From positions 1 through 39,342 of the forward strand of contig CAJLYG010000008.1 of NCBI GenBank assembly GCA_905210845.1: a DNA stretch of 39,342 nucleotides. Reading direction: 5' to 3'. Numbering within the stretch: position 1 is the first letter of the stretch; the number at the start of each line of letters is the position of its first letter. The notes beneath the pieces are model-generated. The model was not told the DNA's origin and did not search any database. It was given only the letters and a program-made list of their open reading frames with translations. Shown one piece after another: positions 15,892 to 25,680 of the stretch. The translations under genes were made by a program, and so were the position numbers. This stretch comes from an uncultured Prevotella sp. Lineage in GTDB: Bacteria; Bacteroidota; Bacteroidia; Bacteroidales; Bacteroidaceae.

Positions 15892-16866
15892 CTATGATTC
15901 CACGGGAACGTGGAAGTTCTTGGATAAATACATAAACACAACATAAAATACTGCCCCCACGAACAGCCCCGCGATGGCATCAATGACATAATGGGCCCGG
16001 ATATAAACGGTGGCGAAGCACATCAGGACAAAGAAGGGAAGCTCGAAGAAAAACAATTTCCTGTTCTTGCTATGCCAGGCTAACAGCAACAGGACCATCG
16101 TCACTCCCACATGACTACTGGGAAAAGCCGCCGTAGGATGCTCGCCTGCGTCATGCATTTCTTCTACCAGCCCATAGAAGAATCCACCTTGCCAGCCAGG
16201 CGTTACCATCCTGTCTTGGTGGAGATTGAAATAATCGTAAAGGTTGGGAAATATCCCCTTGCCAATGTTCTCGATCCCTACAGCACCATAATAATACTGA
16301 GGACCTGTCACAGGCAGTAGGATAAAGATGACATAGAAAGCAAAGAAAGAAGCCAAGATCACGAATGCAGACCGCTCAAACTCCTTATATCGAAAGCAGA
16401 AGTAAAACAATAGCGTGATCATGATCAAGGGGAAATAAGAAGCATAGCCCAGGCACATCAGTTCGCTGAACACCTTGCCTGGCATCTCCTCACTGAAGAA
16501 CAATGCCGGTTGACAGCCAAAGATCGTTTGCTCGAGCCCAGCAAAGAAATGGTCCAGATTCGGGAACATCCTGTTGATCTCAAAGGTATCCCCATACCAC
16601 CAGCCCAACATCAAAAACTGGAATGCCACTCTTGCCAGCCTTGTCAAACGACAAGGCACCATCCTGTACACCAGCCATAAGGCGACGGTTGTCACCCCAA
16701 TGCGCAGCCTTCCCATGATCATAGCATTGGGATTGGCCTCCTTCGTATAGGCAAACAGCACGATGATCAAGGTAACCAGCATATAACCCAATACCAGCCA
16801 TTCCAGTGCCATCAGTCCTTTTGCAGGAGATTGTTCGATTGCAAAGAGTTTTTTCAGCTGCTTCAT
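15892..16866 (-). CDS. PAP2-family membrane phosphatase/transferase (Aur1-like)
   Basis: 324 aa with about six hydrophobic segments. 'AFPSSHVG' (His252) and 'RAHYVIDAIAG' (Arg290, His292, Asp296) form the PAP2 active site, spaced as in the Aur1/inositolphosphotransferase branch. I chose the ATG at 16864-16866 because it overlaps the upstream stop as ATGA; the longer frame starts at a TTG. Such enzymes cut or transfer phosphate groups on lipids: lipid A, undecaprenyl-PP or sphingolipid head groups. Given the operon, lipid A or carrier-lipid dephosphorylation is plausible. A sphingolipid role is possible too, since Bacteroidales make ceramide phospholipids. Confidence 0.82.
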   Translation of the reverse strand: MKQLKKLFAIEQSPAKGLMALEWLVLGYMLVTLIIVLFAYTKEANPNAMIMGRLRIGVTTVALWLVYRMVPCRLTRLARVAFQFLMLGWWYGDTFEINRMFPNLDHFFAGLEQTIFGCQPALFFSEEMPGKVFSELMCLGYASYFPLIMITLLFYFCFRYKEFERSAFVILASFFAFYVIFILLPVTGPQYYYGAVGIENIGKGIFPNLYDYFNLHQDRMVTPGWQGGFFYGLVEEMHDAGEHPTAAFPSSHVGVTMVLLLLAWHSKNRKLFFFELPFFVLMCFATVYIRAHYVIDAIAGLFVGAVFYVVFMYLSKNFHVPVES

Positions 16867-17864
16867 TCGATCCAATGATTTTCCTTATACCAGTCGACCG
16901 TGATCTTCGTGCCCCTCTCCAGGTCATAATACGGATGATATCCCAATTCATCCATTGCCGGCTCAATGTCACAACGCCAGTTACGCTGACTCAGGATATT
17001 GTATTTGTCTTGATTCAAGACCGACATTCTGCTCGTCAGGTGACCTATCTGCTCGCCCAAGAAAGTAATCACACGCAACAGCCACAAAGGAGCCTTCACC
17101 CGGATCCACCAAGGACAACCTAAATCTTCATGGATATAATTGCTGAATGTTGACGATTGGTAGACCTTCCCGTCACTCAAGAAATACTTCCTACCATTCT
17201 TGCCGTGATCCAAAGCCAAGAAAACAGCTTGGACAACATCCCATACGAATACGAATGTAATATCCTGGCGCTTGAATCCAACAGAAAAGTCCACATGGTT
17301 CCGAATCGACTTCACCATCATGAAATAATCCTTTTCCCGCGGCCCATAGACCCCCGTCGGCCTCAACACAATATAGGGAAAGTCATTGCCTATTGAATCC
17401 AGGAACCGCTCTGCAGCCAACTTACTCCTTCCATAAGCCGTATTAGGCTTGGGGAAGTCATCTTCCTTGATCTCCATATAGGGCTGTTGTTCCCGGATAG
17501 CGCCAAAGATACTCAATGAACTCATATAAACAAACCGGCGGATCGGCATCTGCAAGGCGAGCAAGGCATTGACCAAGTTGATCGTCCCCTGCGTGTTCAC
17601 CTTCTCAAAATCGCTTGCATGCAAGCACTTCGTCACACCGGCAGCGTGCACGACGTAATCGAAATCATGTCCTTTCAGCTCTTCTTTCAGATGGTCTTCG
17701 GATGACAGGTCAAGCTCTATGAAATGGATACGTTCATCCGTAAGGTATTTCCGTGAACTGGTCTTCCTGACCGCAGCCCACGTTTCCATACCCCTTTTAA
17801 TTGCCTCCTCGACAATGAAACTGCCAATAAAGCCACTGGCACCGGTAATTAATATTTTACTCAT
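16863..17864 (-). CDS. Extended SDR family NAD-dependent epimerase/reductase
   Basis: 333 aa starting 'MSKILITGASGFIGSFIVEE', with the glycine motif 'TGASGFIG' (7-14), then 'VYMSSLSIFGA' and 'TAYGRSKLAAE' with the catalytic Tyr and Lys. It resembles the loosely defined group annotated as nucleoside-diphosphate-sugar epimerases or dihydroflavonol reductase-like enzymes; the substrate is unknown. It overlaps the CDF transporter by 8 bp and the PAP2 gene by 4 bp (ATGA), so it is surely co-translated with both. A sugar or sterol/lipid-like substrate for the envelope is inference. Confidence 0.85.
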   Translation of the reverse strand: MSKILITGASGFIGSFIVEEAIKRGMETWAAVRKTSSRKYLTDERIHFIELDLSSEDHLKEELKGHDFDYVVHAAGVTKCLHASDFEKVNTQGTINLVNALLALQMPIRRFVYMSSLSIFGAIREQQPYMEIKEDDFPKPNTAYGRSKLAAERFLDSIGNDFPYIVLRPTGVYGPREKDYFMMVKSIRNHVDFSVGFKRQDITFVFVWDVVQAVFLALDHGKNGRKYFLSDGKVYQSSTFSNYIHEDLGCPWWIRVKAPLWLLRVITFLGEQIGHLTSRMSVLNQDKYNILSQRNWRCDIEPAMDELGYHPYYDLERGTKITVDWYKENHWIE

Positions 17865-18819
17865 CCTTACATGTCTTCATTTTAATCGCGCCGCCACACT
17901 TCCCCGGGTCCTGGTACTTTCCATCAATCTTCACCGGCTCGACATGCAGTCCGATATGCGTCCCCTCGCCAAAATGCTTCCTGATCGCACGCTCGATGTT
18001 CGTTGCGTGCTGATGGGCGGCATACAAGGTGATATCCCCTGGCATACGGACATGCATCTCGATGGCAATATGATTGCCGATACGGCGTGTCTTCAGATGG
18101 TGTACCTCGCTGACATAAGGTTCATCCTCAGCCAACTTCACAATCTCGTCCTCGATATCCTCAGGCAAGCTCTTCTCCAACAACTCACCAAGAGCCTTGC
18201 TGATCAGCATATAGGCAGTCTTGATAATAAAGAAGCTAACGCATACTGCGGCGATCGGGTCCAGCACAGCCCACTTGCTGCCCAAGAGGATAGCGCCTCC
18301 AATGCCCAATGCCGTACCAATGGACGAGAACGCATCGCTGCGATGATGCCAAGCATTGGCAATCACAGCTTCAGACTTCACTTCCTTGCCCACCTTATAG
18401 GTAAACCGATATGCCCATTCCTTCAGGACAATGCTAAGGATGGCAGCAATGAAAGCAATCATCCCCGGCTGTTCGAGGGCCTCCCCATGGAATGCCTTGT
18501 AGATTTTCACCACGCCTCCATAAGCAATCATGACGCCAACGGCGAACAAGGCAAGTCCAATCAACGACGTTGCCAAGGTCTCGTATTTCCCATGACCGTA
18601 ATCATGGTCCTCATCCTCCGGCTTATTGCTCAGATGGACGAACACAATCACCACCACATCCGTCAGGAAATCAGACAGAGAGTGGACAGCATCAGCTATC
18701 ATCGCAGCAGAATGACCTACAATACCTGCCACGAACTTAAAGACGAGCAAGATGATATTGATGAAGCTACCGGCAAGGGTAACCCGATATATCCTCCGCT
18801 CACGAGTAACACCAGTCAT
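17857..18819 (-). CDS. Cation diffusion facilitator (CDF) metal transporter
   Basis: 320 aa. Six-helix CDF core with metal-site motifs 'ADAVHSLSD' (42-50) and 'HHRSD' (158-162), the His-rich cytoplasmic loop 'DHDYGHGKYET', and a soluble C-terminal domain with 'VHHLKTRRIGNHIAIEMHVR'. The family exports divalent metals (Zn, Fe, Mn or Co) against protons. The C-terminal tail has the Cys-containing 'KMKTCKDE'. It is the first gene of the long minus-strand operon, with a clear -7 box 23 bp before its ATG. The metal cannot be decided from sequence. Confidence 0.92.
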   Translation of the reverse strand: MTGVTRERRIYRVTLAGSFINIILLVFKFVAGIVGHSAAMIADAVHSLSDFLTDVVVIVFVHLSNKPEDEDHDYGHGKYETLATSLIGLALFAVGVMIAYGGVVKIYKAFHGEALEQPGMIAFIAAILSIVLKEWAYRFTYKVGKEVKSEAVIANAWHHRSDAFSSIGTALGIGGAILLGSKWAVLDPIAAVCVSFFIIKTAYMLISKALGELLEKSLPEDIEDEIVKLAEDEPYVSEVHHLKTRRIGNHIAIEMHVRMPGDITLYAAHQHATNIERAIRKHFGEGTHIGLHVEPVKIDGKYQDPGKCGGAIKMKTCKDE

Positions 18820-18841
18820 CTTCTATTCAACACTTTGGCTG

Positions 18842-18849
18842 CAAAGTTA
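18842..18849 (-). promoter_or_regulatory. -7 box of the CDF-SDR-PAP2-miaB operon
   Basis: TAACTTTG on the minus strand is a full TANNTTTG match and predicts a leader of about 15-20 nt. No clear TTTG box is seen at the right distance. It lies back to back with the rnr promoter. Confidence 0.55.
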
Positions 18850-18934
18850 CTCTAATTTTTTCGAATTCTCGTTATTATTGGTATTTTAATGTATTTTAAG
18901 TAAGAAAAGAAACAGAAATATCAGATTATTTTCG

Positions 18935-18942
18935 TATGTTTG
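18935..18942 (+). promoter_or_regulatory. -7 box of rnr
   Basis: TATGTTTG matches TANNTTTG. Transcription would begin near 18949. This rules out the ATG at 18936, which lies inside the box, and supports the start at 18972. Confidence 0.55.
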
Positions 18943-18971
18943 CATATCGAAAGTATAAAAACACGACTCAT

Positions 18972-21173
18972 ATGGGAAAAGGCAAAAAAGGAGGAAAACG
19001 TCTGTCAAAACGCCAGCTAGAAGAAAAGCTGCAAGACTTTTTCCAATCACAACCAGGGAAGACATTTACATTTAAAGAGATATTCCACCAGCTAAAATTG
19101 GATACACATCCCTTGAAAATGCTGGCGATCGATATCATGGAGGAGATGGCATGGGACGATATCCTCACGAAGGTCAGTGACAATTCCTACCAGCTCAACC
19201 TGAAAGGGCAAGTGCAAGAGGGTACATTTATCCGCAAGGCAAACGGGAAGAACTCCTTCGAGCCGGAGGATGGGGGCAAGCCTGTATTCGTTGCAGAGCG
19301 CAATTCCATGGGAGCCTTAAACGGAGACCGGGTGAAAGTGCAGTTTCTTGCCCGTCGGCCCAACCACATCAAGGAAGCCATGGTAACAGAGATCCTGAAA
19401 CGCGCCAAGGATACCTTTGTCGGACGCCTGCGCGTAGACAAGGACATTGCCTATTTAGTCACGCCAAGCGAAGTATTCGCCCATAACATCATCATTCCTA
19501 AGCGTAAGCTGAAAGGCGGGAAGACGGACGACAAAGCTGTCGTCAAAGTCTTCGAGTGGCCGGATGACGAGCGCAAAAGCCCAATGGGGGAAATCGTGGA
19601 TATCCTTGGGCAAAGTGGGGACAACGATACGGAGATGAACTCTATCCTCGCGCAATATGGCTTGCCCTATAAATATCCCAAATCAGTGGAGGATGCAGCC
19701 AACAAGATCACAGGAGAAGTCACCCAACAGGACTTAGCAGAACGTGAGGACTTCCGGAAAGTATTCACCTGTACCATAGACCCGAAGGATGCCAAGGACT
19801 TCGATGACGCCCTTTCTATCCAGAAGCTTGACAAAGGACTATGGCAGGTAGGCGTTCATATTGCCGATGTCTCCCATTATGTGAAAGAAGGGAGTATTAT
19901 CGACAAGGAAGCAGCGAAGCGGGCAACATCCGTCTACCTCGTGGACAGGACCATTCCGATGCTGCCGGAGCGTCTTTGCAATTTTGTCTGTTCCTTGCGA
20001 CCCAATGAGGAAAAGCTCTGCTTCAGCGTGATCTTCGACATGGATGACGATGCCAATGTCAAGAACTTCCGCATAGTCCACACCGTGATTAAGAGCGACC
20101 GGCGTTATGCTTATGAGGAAGTGCAGCAATTGCTTGAGGACAATGGCGTCGTGGACGGTACTGGAGAGCCCGCTCCCAAGCCCACCAAGGATCATCCTTA
20201 TCAGGGTGAGCATGCAGCCGAGCTGATCACCTTAGACGCATTGGCAAAGAAGTTGCGTACAGCCCGTTTTAGAAATGGGGCAGTGAAATTCGAAAGTGAG
20301 GAACTACATTTCGATGTAGATGAGAAAGGAAAACCCATCCGCTGCTATTTCAAGCGTTCGAAGGATGCCAATAAGCTCGTAGAGGAATTCATGTTGCTCG
20401 CCAACCGGACCGTTGCCGAGAGTGTGGGGAAGGTAAAGAAGGGCAAGGTAGCCAAGACACTCCCCTACCGTATTCATGACAATCCGGATCCACAGAAGTT
20501 GGAAACCTTGAAGCAATTTGTCACCAAATTCGGATATAAGCTCAAGACCGCAGGTACTCGTGGAGAGGAAGCCCGCAGCCTGAACAAGTTGATGGATGCT
20601 TGCCAAGGCAAGCGCGAGGGGAAGCTGATCCAAACCGTAGCCCTGCGTGCCATGATGAAAGCCAAGTACAGTATTCATAATATTGGTCACTTCGGGCTGG
20701 CATTTGACTACTACACCCATTTCACCTCCCCTATCCGCCGTTATCCAGATACGATGGTTCATCGCCTACTCACTCGTTATCAGCAAGGAGGACGGAGTGC
20801 CAACAAGGATCATTACGAAGAACTCTGTGAACATTGTTCGGATATGGAGCAGATCGCACAGAATGCAGAGCGCGACTCCATCAAGTACAAGATGGTAGAG
20901 TTTATGGGCGATAAGATCGGGCAGACGTATGATGCCCATATCAGTGGCATCCAGTCGTATGGAATCTACTGCGAGATTGACGAAAATCACTGTGAGGGCA
21001 TGGTGCCTATGCGAGACTTGGATGACGACTATTACGATTTTGACGAGAAGAACTACTGTTTAGTAGGTCGCCGCCATCATCATAAATACCAATTAGGCGA
21101 TCCTATCCGCATTCAGGTAGCGCAGGCAAATCTTGAGAAGAAGCAGCTTGACTTTACCATCGCCAAGGATTGA
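18972..21173 (+). CDS. rnr: Ribonuclease R
   Basis: About 733 aa from the ATG at 18972; an earlier in-frame ATG at 18936 falls inside the promoter -7 box. A basic N-terminus 'MGKGKKGGKRLSKRQLEEKL' leads into a helix-turn-helix-like and cold-shock region. The RNB catalytic domain starts near residue 266 with 'TIDPKDAKDFDDALS', whose Asp cluster binds Mg, and continues 'HIADVSHYV', 'YLVDRTIPMLPERL' and 'HFTSPIRRYPD'. A C-terminal S1 domain follows ('GDKIGQTYDAHISGIQSYGI'). It degrades structured RNA 3' to 5' and takes part in rRNA and mRNA quality control. The hemolysin III gene follows with a TGATG overlap. Confidence 0.96.
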   Translation: MGKGKKGGKRLSKRQLEEKLQDFFQSQPGKTFTFKEIFHQLKLDTHPLKMLAIDIMEEMAWDDILTKVSDNSYQLNLKGQVQEGTFIRKANGKNSFEPEDGGKPVFVAERNSMGALNGDRVKVQFLARRPNHIKEAMVTEILKRAKDTFVGRLRVDKDIAYLVTPSEVFAHNIIIPKRKLKGGKTDDKAVVKVFEWPDDERKSPMGEIVDILGQSGDNDTEMNSILAQYGLPYKYPKSVEDAANKITGEVTQQDLAEREDFRKVFTCTIDPKDAKDFDDALSIQKLDKGLWQVGVHIADVSHYVKEGSIIDKEAAKRATSVYLVDRTIPMLPERLCNFVCSLRPNEEKLCFSVIFDMDDDANVKNFRIVHTVIKSDRRYAYEEVQQLLEDNGVVDGTGEPAPKPTKDHPYQGEHAAELITLDALAKKLRTARFRNGAVKFESEELHFDVDEKGKPIRCYFKRSKDANKLVEEFMLLANRTVAESVGKVKKGKVAKTLPYRIHDNPDPQKLETLKQFVTKFGYKLKTAGTRGEEARSLNKLMDACQGKREGKLIQTVALRAMMKAKYSIHNIGHFGLAFDYYTHFTSPIRRYPDTMVHRLLTRYQQGGRSANKDHYEELCEHCSDMEQIAQNAERDSIKYKMVEFMGDKIGQTYDAHISGIQSYGIYCEIDENHCEGMVPMRDLDDDYYDFDEKNYCLVGRRHHHKYQLGDPIRIQVAQANLEKKQLDFTIAKD

Positions 21174-21829
21174 TGCGTCGGAAGATCTTTTTCAGTCATA
21201 AAGAAGAGCTATGGAACTCCTGGTCGCATGCAGGAGGGATCGTGATAGGTGTCATCTTTGGGATTATTTTCCTGATATGGTGTTTTCGATCAGGCAACGG
21301 GTGGGCGACTGCCGGCGTGATCCTATACCTGTTTGGGATGTTATGTTCCTATATTGCCTCGACCACCTATCATGCCCTTTCAGCACGATCCAAATGGAAA
21401 GAGCGCCTACGTAAATGGGATCACGCCGCCATTTACTGGCACATTGCAGGTTCCTATTCCCCAATAACCTTGATATGCCTTCGCCATCAAGGTTATTGGG
21501 GATGGACCCTATTCACCTTCATCTGGGCATGTGCGATTGCAGGCACCATCTCCAGCTTCCACAAGCTCAAGGACCACAGCAATCTTGAGACCCTTTGTTT
21601 CGTGGTCATGGGACTATCCGTCCTCATTGCCTTCAAGCCCTTGCTTGACAGTTTGAACGCCGCATCTATCAGTTGGATTATTGCAGAAGGCATCTGTTAC
21701 ATCAGCGGTGCCGTCTTTTACAGTATTAACAAGAAGAAATACATGCATACCGTATTTCATTTCTTTGTCCTTGCGGGTTCCATCTGCCATATCATTGCCG
21801 TCTGGGACATTTTGGTGCAGTATATCTAA
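21173..21829 (+). CDS. Hemolysin III / PAQR-family membrane protein
   Basis: 218 aa with about seven membrane helices. Conserved polar residues are present: 'SHKEELWNSWSHAGG' near the start, 'STTYHAL', 'DHAAIYWHIAGSYSP' and the late 'HTVFHFFVLAGSICHIIAV', which match the His/Ser/Asp positions of the PAQR family (YqfA/TrhA). The bacterial role is unclear and linked in some species to membrane fluidity; the hemolysin name is historical. I chose the ATG that overlaps the rnr stop (TGATG) rather than the TTG one codon earlier. The gene contains a perfect 17-bp inverted repeat. Confidence 0.9.
   Translation: MRRKIFFSHKEELWNSWSHAGGIVIGVIFGIIFLIWCFRSGNGWATAGVILYLFGMLCSYIASTTYHALSARSKWKERLRKWDHAAIYWHIAGSYSPITLICLRHQGYWGWTLFTFIWACAIAGTISSFHKLKDHSNLETLCFVVMGLSVLIAFKPLLDSLNAASISWIIAEGICYISGAVFYSINKKKYMHTVFHFFVLAGSICHIIAVWDILVQYI
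21458..21502. repeat. Perfect 17-bp inverted repeat inside the hemolysin III gene
   Basis: Arms TCCCCAATAACCTTGAT (21458-21474) and ATCAAGGTTATTGGGGA (21486-21502) flank an 11-nt loop. They encode ordinary family sequence ('SPITLICLRHQGYWG'), yet the DNA or mRNA would fold into a very stable hairpin. Such a long perfect stem is unlikely by chance. Confidence 0.8.
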
Positions 21830-21860
21830 TATTTAGAGCCAAATAGCCTTGAAGAAATCA

Positions 21861-24133
21861 TTAAAGCCCAAGATATGTTGGAGGACAATCTCTGTGTCCA
21901 GCCCCCCATTTCTTATTTGGCTTCGATCCCATTTTAAACGTGATGACACTTCCACTTATAATATCTTGATGCAGAATATAATTTTTATTATACTTTCTCC
22001 CATTCAAATAAACATCTTGAATATAAATATTCTTCTCCGATGCATTTTGAGCATTCATTATAAATTCCTTTCCATTAGGTAGGCGAAAAACAGCTCTTGA
22101 AAAAGATGGACTTGCAAGGACATAGTATCCATCAACAGGGCAAACAGGATATAAACCAAGTGCTCCAAATATATACCATGCAGACATCTGACCTGCATCA
22201 TCATTTCCACTCAGGCCATCTGAACCAGTCCTATATTCTTCAAGAAGAATTCTACGTATCTGTTCCTGTGTCTTCCACGGTTCCCCAGCATAATTGTACA
22301 TAAATGCTACCTGATGACAAGGTTCATTTCCATGCCAATACCTTTTTTCGCTAAACATGGAGTCCAATTTAGAAACGAAATGATCCTTTCCACCCATACA
22401 TTCCATCAATCCATAAACATCATGAGGGACATACCATGTATAATGACATGGGTATCCCTCTGTAATAAAGGAACAATTCATGAAAGCATTATTATCGTTA
22501 AGAAAACTTCCATCAGCGTGCCTTCCCTGAACATATCCAGTTCTACGGTCAATTACATTTTTATAATATAATGACCGCTGAGCAAGAACCGTGGCATCTG
22601 AATCATATCCCAAAGCTTTAGCAAACATAGACAAAGCATGATCATCATAAGCATATTCCATGGTACGAGAGACTTGCTCACAGGTATGGAAAGCTTCAGA
22701 AACAGAATCTTCCAATGGGATATACCCATATTTTTGATATGACCAAAGGGCTCTTCTCCCCTTTCCATCCTTATACTCCTGATAGGTTGAAGGTTCCTCA
22801 AAAGCATTCTTTCTTAAAGCCTCATATGCCTTTTCAACATCAAAGTTTCTAATACCTTTCAGATAGGCATCCGCTATCAATGATGCACAGTGATCCCCAA
22901 TCATTTCTGAAGTATAACTATTCCAACATGGGAAAATGGGTAGCCATCCACCATCATCATATTTATCAATGAGGGATTGTATCATATCACCAGTCTGTTG
23001 TGGATATAATATTGTCAATAAGGGATGGAGAGCCCGATAGGTATCCCATAGACTAAAGTCCCCGTAATATATTCCATTTGTTCTTTTTATCTTTTTTCCT
23101 CCTGCAAAAGACGGGTATCTTCCATCAACATCACTAAGAGCATGAGGAAGAAAAGACGCATGATACATAGAGGTATAAAATTTTATTAATGCATCTTTCT
23201 TCTTTGTTGAAACTTGAATTGCAGAAAGATGATGTTCCCAAATCTTTTGCACAGATTCACGCACTTGATCAAAATCCCAGCCTGGTATCTCCGCTTCCAT
23301 ATTATTACCGGCACCTTCCAAATCACAGAACGAAGTAGACATTTTAACGAGGACCGTTTCACCTTCCTTAACGGGAAATGAGATATAAGCCCCAATAGAT
23401 GGCTTATGAGAAATCTCTTTATCACCTTTATGGATCATGTCTTTTTCATAAGTCCCATAATGCACGATTCTATTCTTCACCTTCACAAGGAACCAACCAC
23501 TGAAGCCTGCGGCCCCACCCCATCCTTGGTATATACGATGAACAGGATTACTTCCAGTTACGATACCATTCGCCGCATCTACAAATATGGATCCCTCACC
23601 TTCATCACTATTAGGATTAATAACGAAATAAGCAATGCCACTCTTTCTAAAAGTGAAGCGAAAAATGCCGGTATGCGACATACCGGTCATTTCTGCTTTG
23701 ATACTTCTGTCAAAAAGAGAAATACTATAATAATCAGGGCGTGCTATTTCCTCATTATGAATAAAGTGGCTCGCACGTTCTTCTGGCAAGCATTTTAATG
23801 TATCCAGAAGCGGCATAATCGTAACAGATCCATAATCTTGAGTACACCCCCTACTATCCAATGTGAGGCACGAAAACCTTGAAAAGACGTACTCGAAAAA
23901 TAATAAGGAGAAACACCTTTTCTTTCTGAAGATTCAGTCTGGGCAGTCCAAAAATTCATTCCATTGGGCACAAGAACTGCAGGTATCGTTTGACCTAATT
24001 GAGAGTCTCCTGCACGGAAAACATTAGGAGAGAAGCCTGTGCCGATAAATGGATCGACATATTGAAGATATTGGCTTGCCATAGACGACAAAGCTATAAA
24101 GAATAGGACATTAAACAAAAAAGATCTTCTCAT
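21861..24133 (-). pseudogene. GH92 exo-alpha-mannosidase with a one-base frameshift
   Basis: Two frames together give about 757 aa, the normal GH92 length. The first (24133 to about 23846) has a signal peptide 'MRRSFLFNVLFFIALSSMA', then 'YVDPFIGTG' and 'FRASHWIVGG'. The second continues 'CTQDYGSVTIMPLLD' to the end. The catalytic-domain motifs 'WHGNEPCHQ' and 'GNDDAGQMSAWYIFGALG' are intact. The break lies at a run of five G on the coding strand (plus-strand C at 23847-23851); six G would restore the frame. GH92 enzymes are calcium-dependent exo-mannosidases acting on N-glycans or mannans. The start overlaps the GH28 gene stop (ATGA), so it is translationally coupled. It may be a true mutant, phase-variable or a sequencing error. 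Confidence 0.88.
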
Positions 24134-25680
24134 GGCACGTTAACAATTTGAGATAAAGGAATATCGCCTCTACAAGAACTATTATGCAGGACGACCTGAG
24201 AATTATTCTTCGAGACAGGTAGACTGAGATTTTCAATAGTAACATTCTTCGCATCATCCAAAACGAAAGCAGGACGAAAGTCAAAATCTGCAAGGCTCAA
24301 ATGGACATTACGAAAGGTCAAATTACGTACATGACGTACATAAAATCCCCAGGAAGGCAGTTCGCCAAACATAGAAAACTCTGGATATTGATCCTCCTTC
24401 TCAGGAATATCACTTAAACGCCAAAGCGGTAAATATGCCATTCCCTTCGTAGCACGCCCAGGATAAGTAATAGATATATTTTCCAAGATAACATTCTCAA
24501 TATATTCTCCAGGTAAACCACAAATAGAAGCAGGATGGATATTATGTAAATAGTCAACCTCAGGTCCTCGCAAGTCATAATTGATATCTGGACGGTTGAA
24601 GGGAACTTGCACTGATATATTAGCTAACCGGACATTTTTCAACACGCCTTTTCGATTACCTCCTCTTTTCCCAAGTCTGATAAAAATAGCATTACCCGTA
24701 TTCACAGCAGAGATATTGTCTACAAGAATATCGTCTATAACAGCGCCGTCAACACTTTCAATAGCAATAGCCGAACGAAAAGTATCAAAAACCCTGATAT
24801 TGCGAATTTCTATATGTCGAAAACCTCCATAAGATCCTGTTCCAAATTTAACCGCGCTTGCACTGCTTCGGATTTCACAATCTCTGACGCGAATACTATC
24901 GTTGCCACTTTCTGGATTATAAGATTTCAAACAAATCCCGTCATCTGCACTATTAATATTACAACCTATTATAGCAACATGGCTGCAATCAGTAATATCA
25001 ATTCCATCATTATTCCAATATGCACGATTAAAGAGATCTACATGATTAAATTCAACATGATCACATTCATTCAAAGAAACTCCCCAATTAGAACTGTTTC
25101 GCAAATAAACATCTTCAACTCTTATTCCACTTGTCTTGTAAAAATAGAAAAGTGTAGGGCGAACCAATTCACTAGGTCGTTGACGTCGATTATTATAGTG
25201 TTTGTCAATATAAATTCCTTTATGATGAAGACTATCTGCGAAAAGTGCGAGCTCTCTCCCTTGACCATCAATAACTCCGGTGCCAGTAATTGCGATATTC
25301 TTGGCCCCATTAGCAACAATCAGAGCAAGATGTGCATTATCATTAAGCTCATCACCCGCAGATTTAGACTCAACATTGAAATAATCATAAGGAGAGATAC
25401 TTCCCAAGATAACTGCATCTTTTTCCAAATGAATTTCTACATTCGACTTGAGATTAATTTCCCCTGTCAGATACTTACCCGCTGTTAAGATAATACGTCC
25501 TCCTCCATCTCGGCTTACTTTATCTATTACTTTTTGGAAAGCCTCTGTATTAAGCGTCCTTCCATCTCCTATAACATGGAAATCTGTCGCAATATAATCA
25601 CGAGCATAGGTGGTCTGAAAAAGCAGACCACCTATAACTAAAGCAAATATTTTAATTATATATTCCATACTCAATGTCAT
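24130..25680 (-). CDS. GH28-like right-handed beta-helix glycosidase
   Basis: 516 aa from the ATG that overlaps the susD stop (ATGA). The signal peptide proper begins at the fifth residue ('MEYIIKIFALVIGGLLFQTTYA'). The Pectate_lyase_3-like start 'IGDGRTLNTEAFQKVID' and parallel beta-helix repeats are clear. GH28 acid motifs are present: 'NNDGIDIT' (223-230) and 'SADDGICLKS' (244-253). The place of the usual G-H-G catalytic histidine reads 'GTGSYGG' (280-286), and no classic R-I-K follows. It may therefore be a divergent exo-enzyme or another polysaccharide hydrolase rather than a standard polygalacturonase. It lies in the PUL between susD and the GH92 gene. Confidence 0.82.
   Translation of the reverse strand: MTLSMEYIIKIFALVIGGLLFQTTYARDYIATDFHVIGDGRTLNTEAFQKVIDKVSRDGGGRIILTAGKYLTGEINLKSNVEIHLEKDAVILGSISPYDYFNVESKSAGDELNDNAHLALIVANGAKNIAITGTGVIDGQGRELALFADSLHHKGIYIDKHYNNRRQRPSELVRPTLFYFYKTSGIRVEDVYLRNSSNWGVSLNECDHVEFNHVDLFNRAYWNNDGIDITDCSHVAIIGCNINSADDGICLKSYNPESGNDSIRVRDCEIRSSASAVKFGTGSYGGFRHIEIRNIRVFDTFRSAIAIESVDGAVIDDILVDNISAVNTGNAIFIRLGKRGGNRKGVLKNVRLANISVQVPFNRPDINYDLRGPEVDYLHNIHPASICGLPGEYIENVILENISITYPGRATKGMAYLPLWRLSDIPEKEDQYPEFSMFGELPSWGFYVRHVRNLTFRNVHLSLADFDFRPAFVLDDAKNVTIENLSLPVSKNNSQVVLHNSSCRGDIPLSQIVNVP

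Noticed and set aside
17719..18855. A 378-codon open frame on the plus strand
   Set aside because: It lies antisense to the clear CDF and SDR genes, has no recognisable domain, and its His/Arg-rich composition is typical of a shadow frame.
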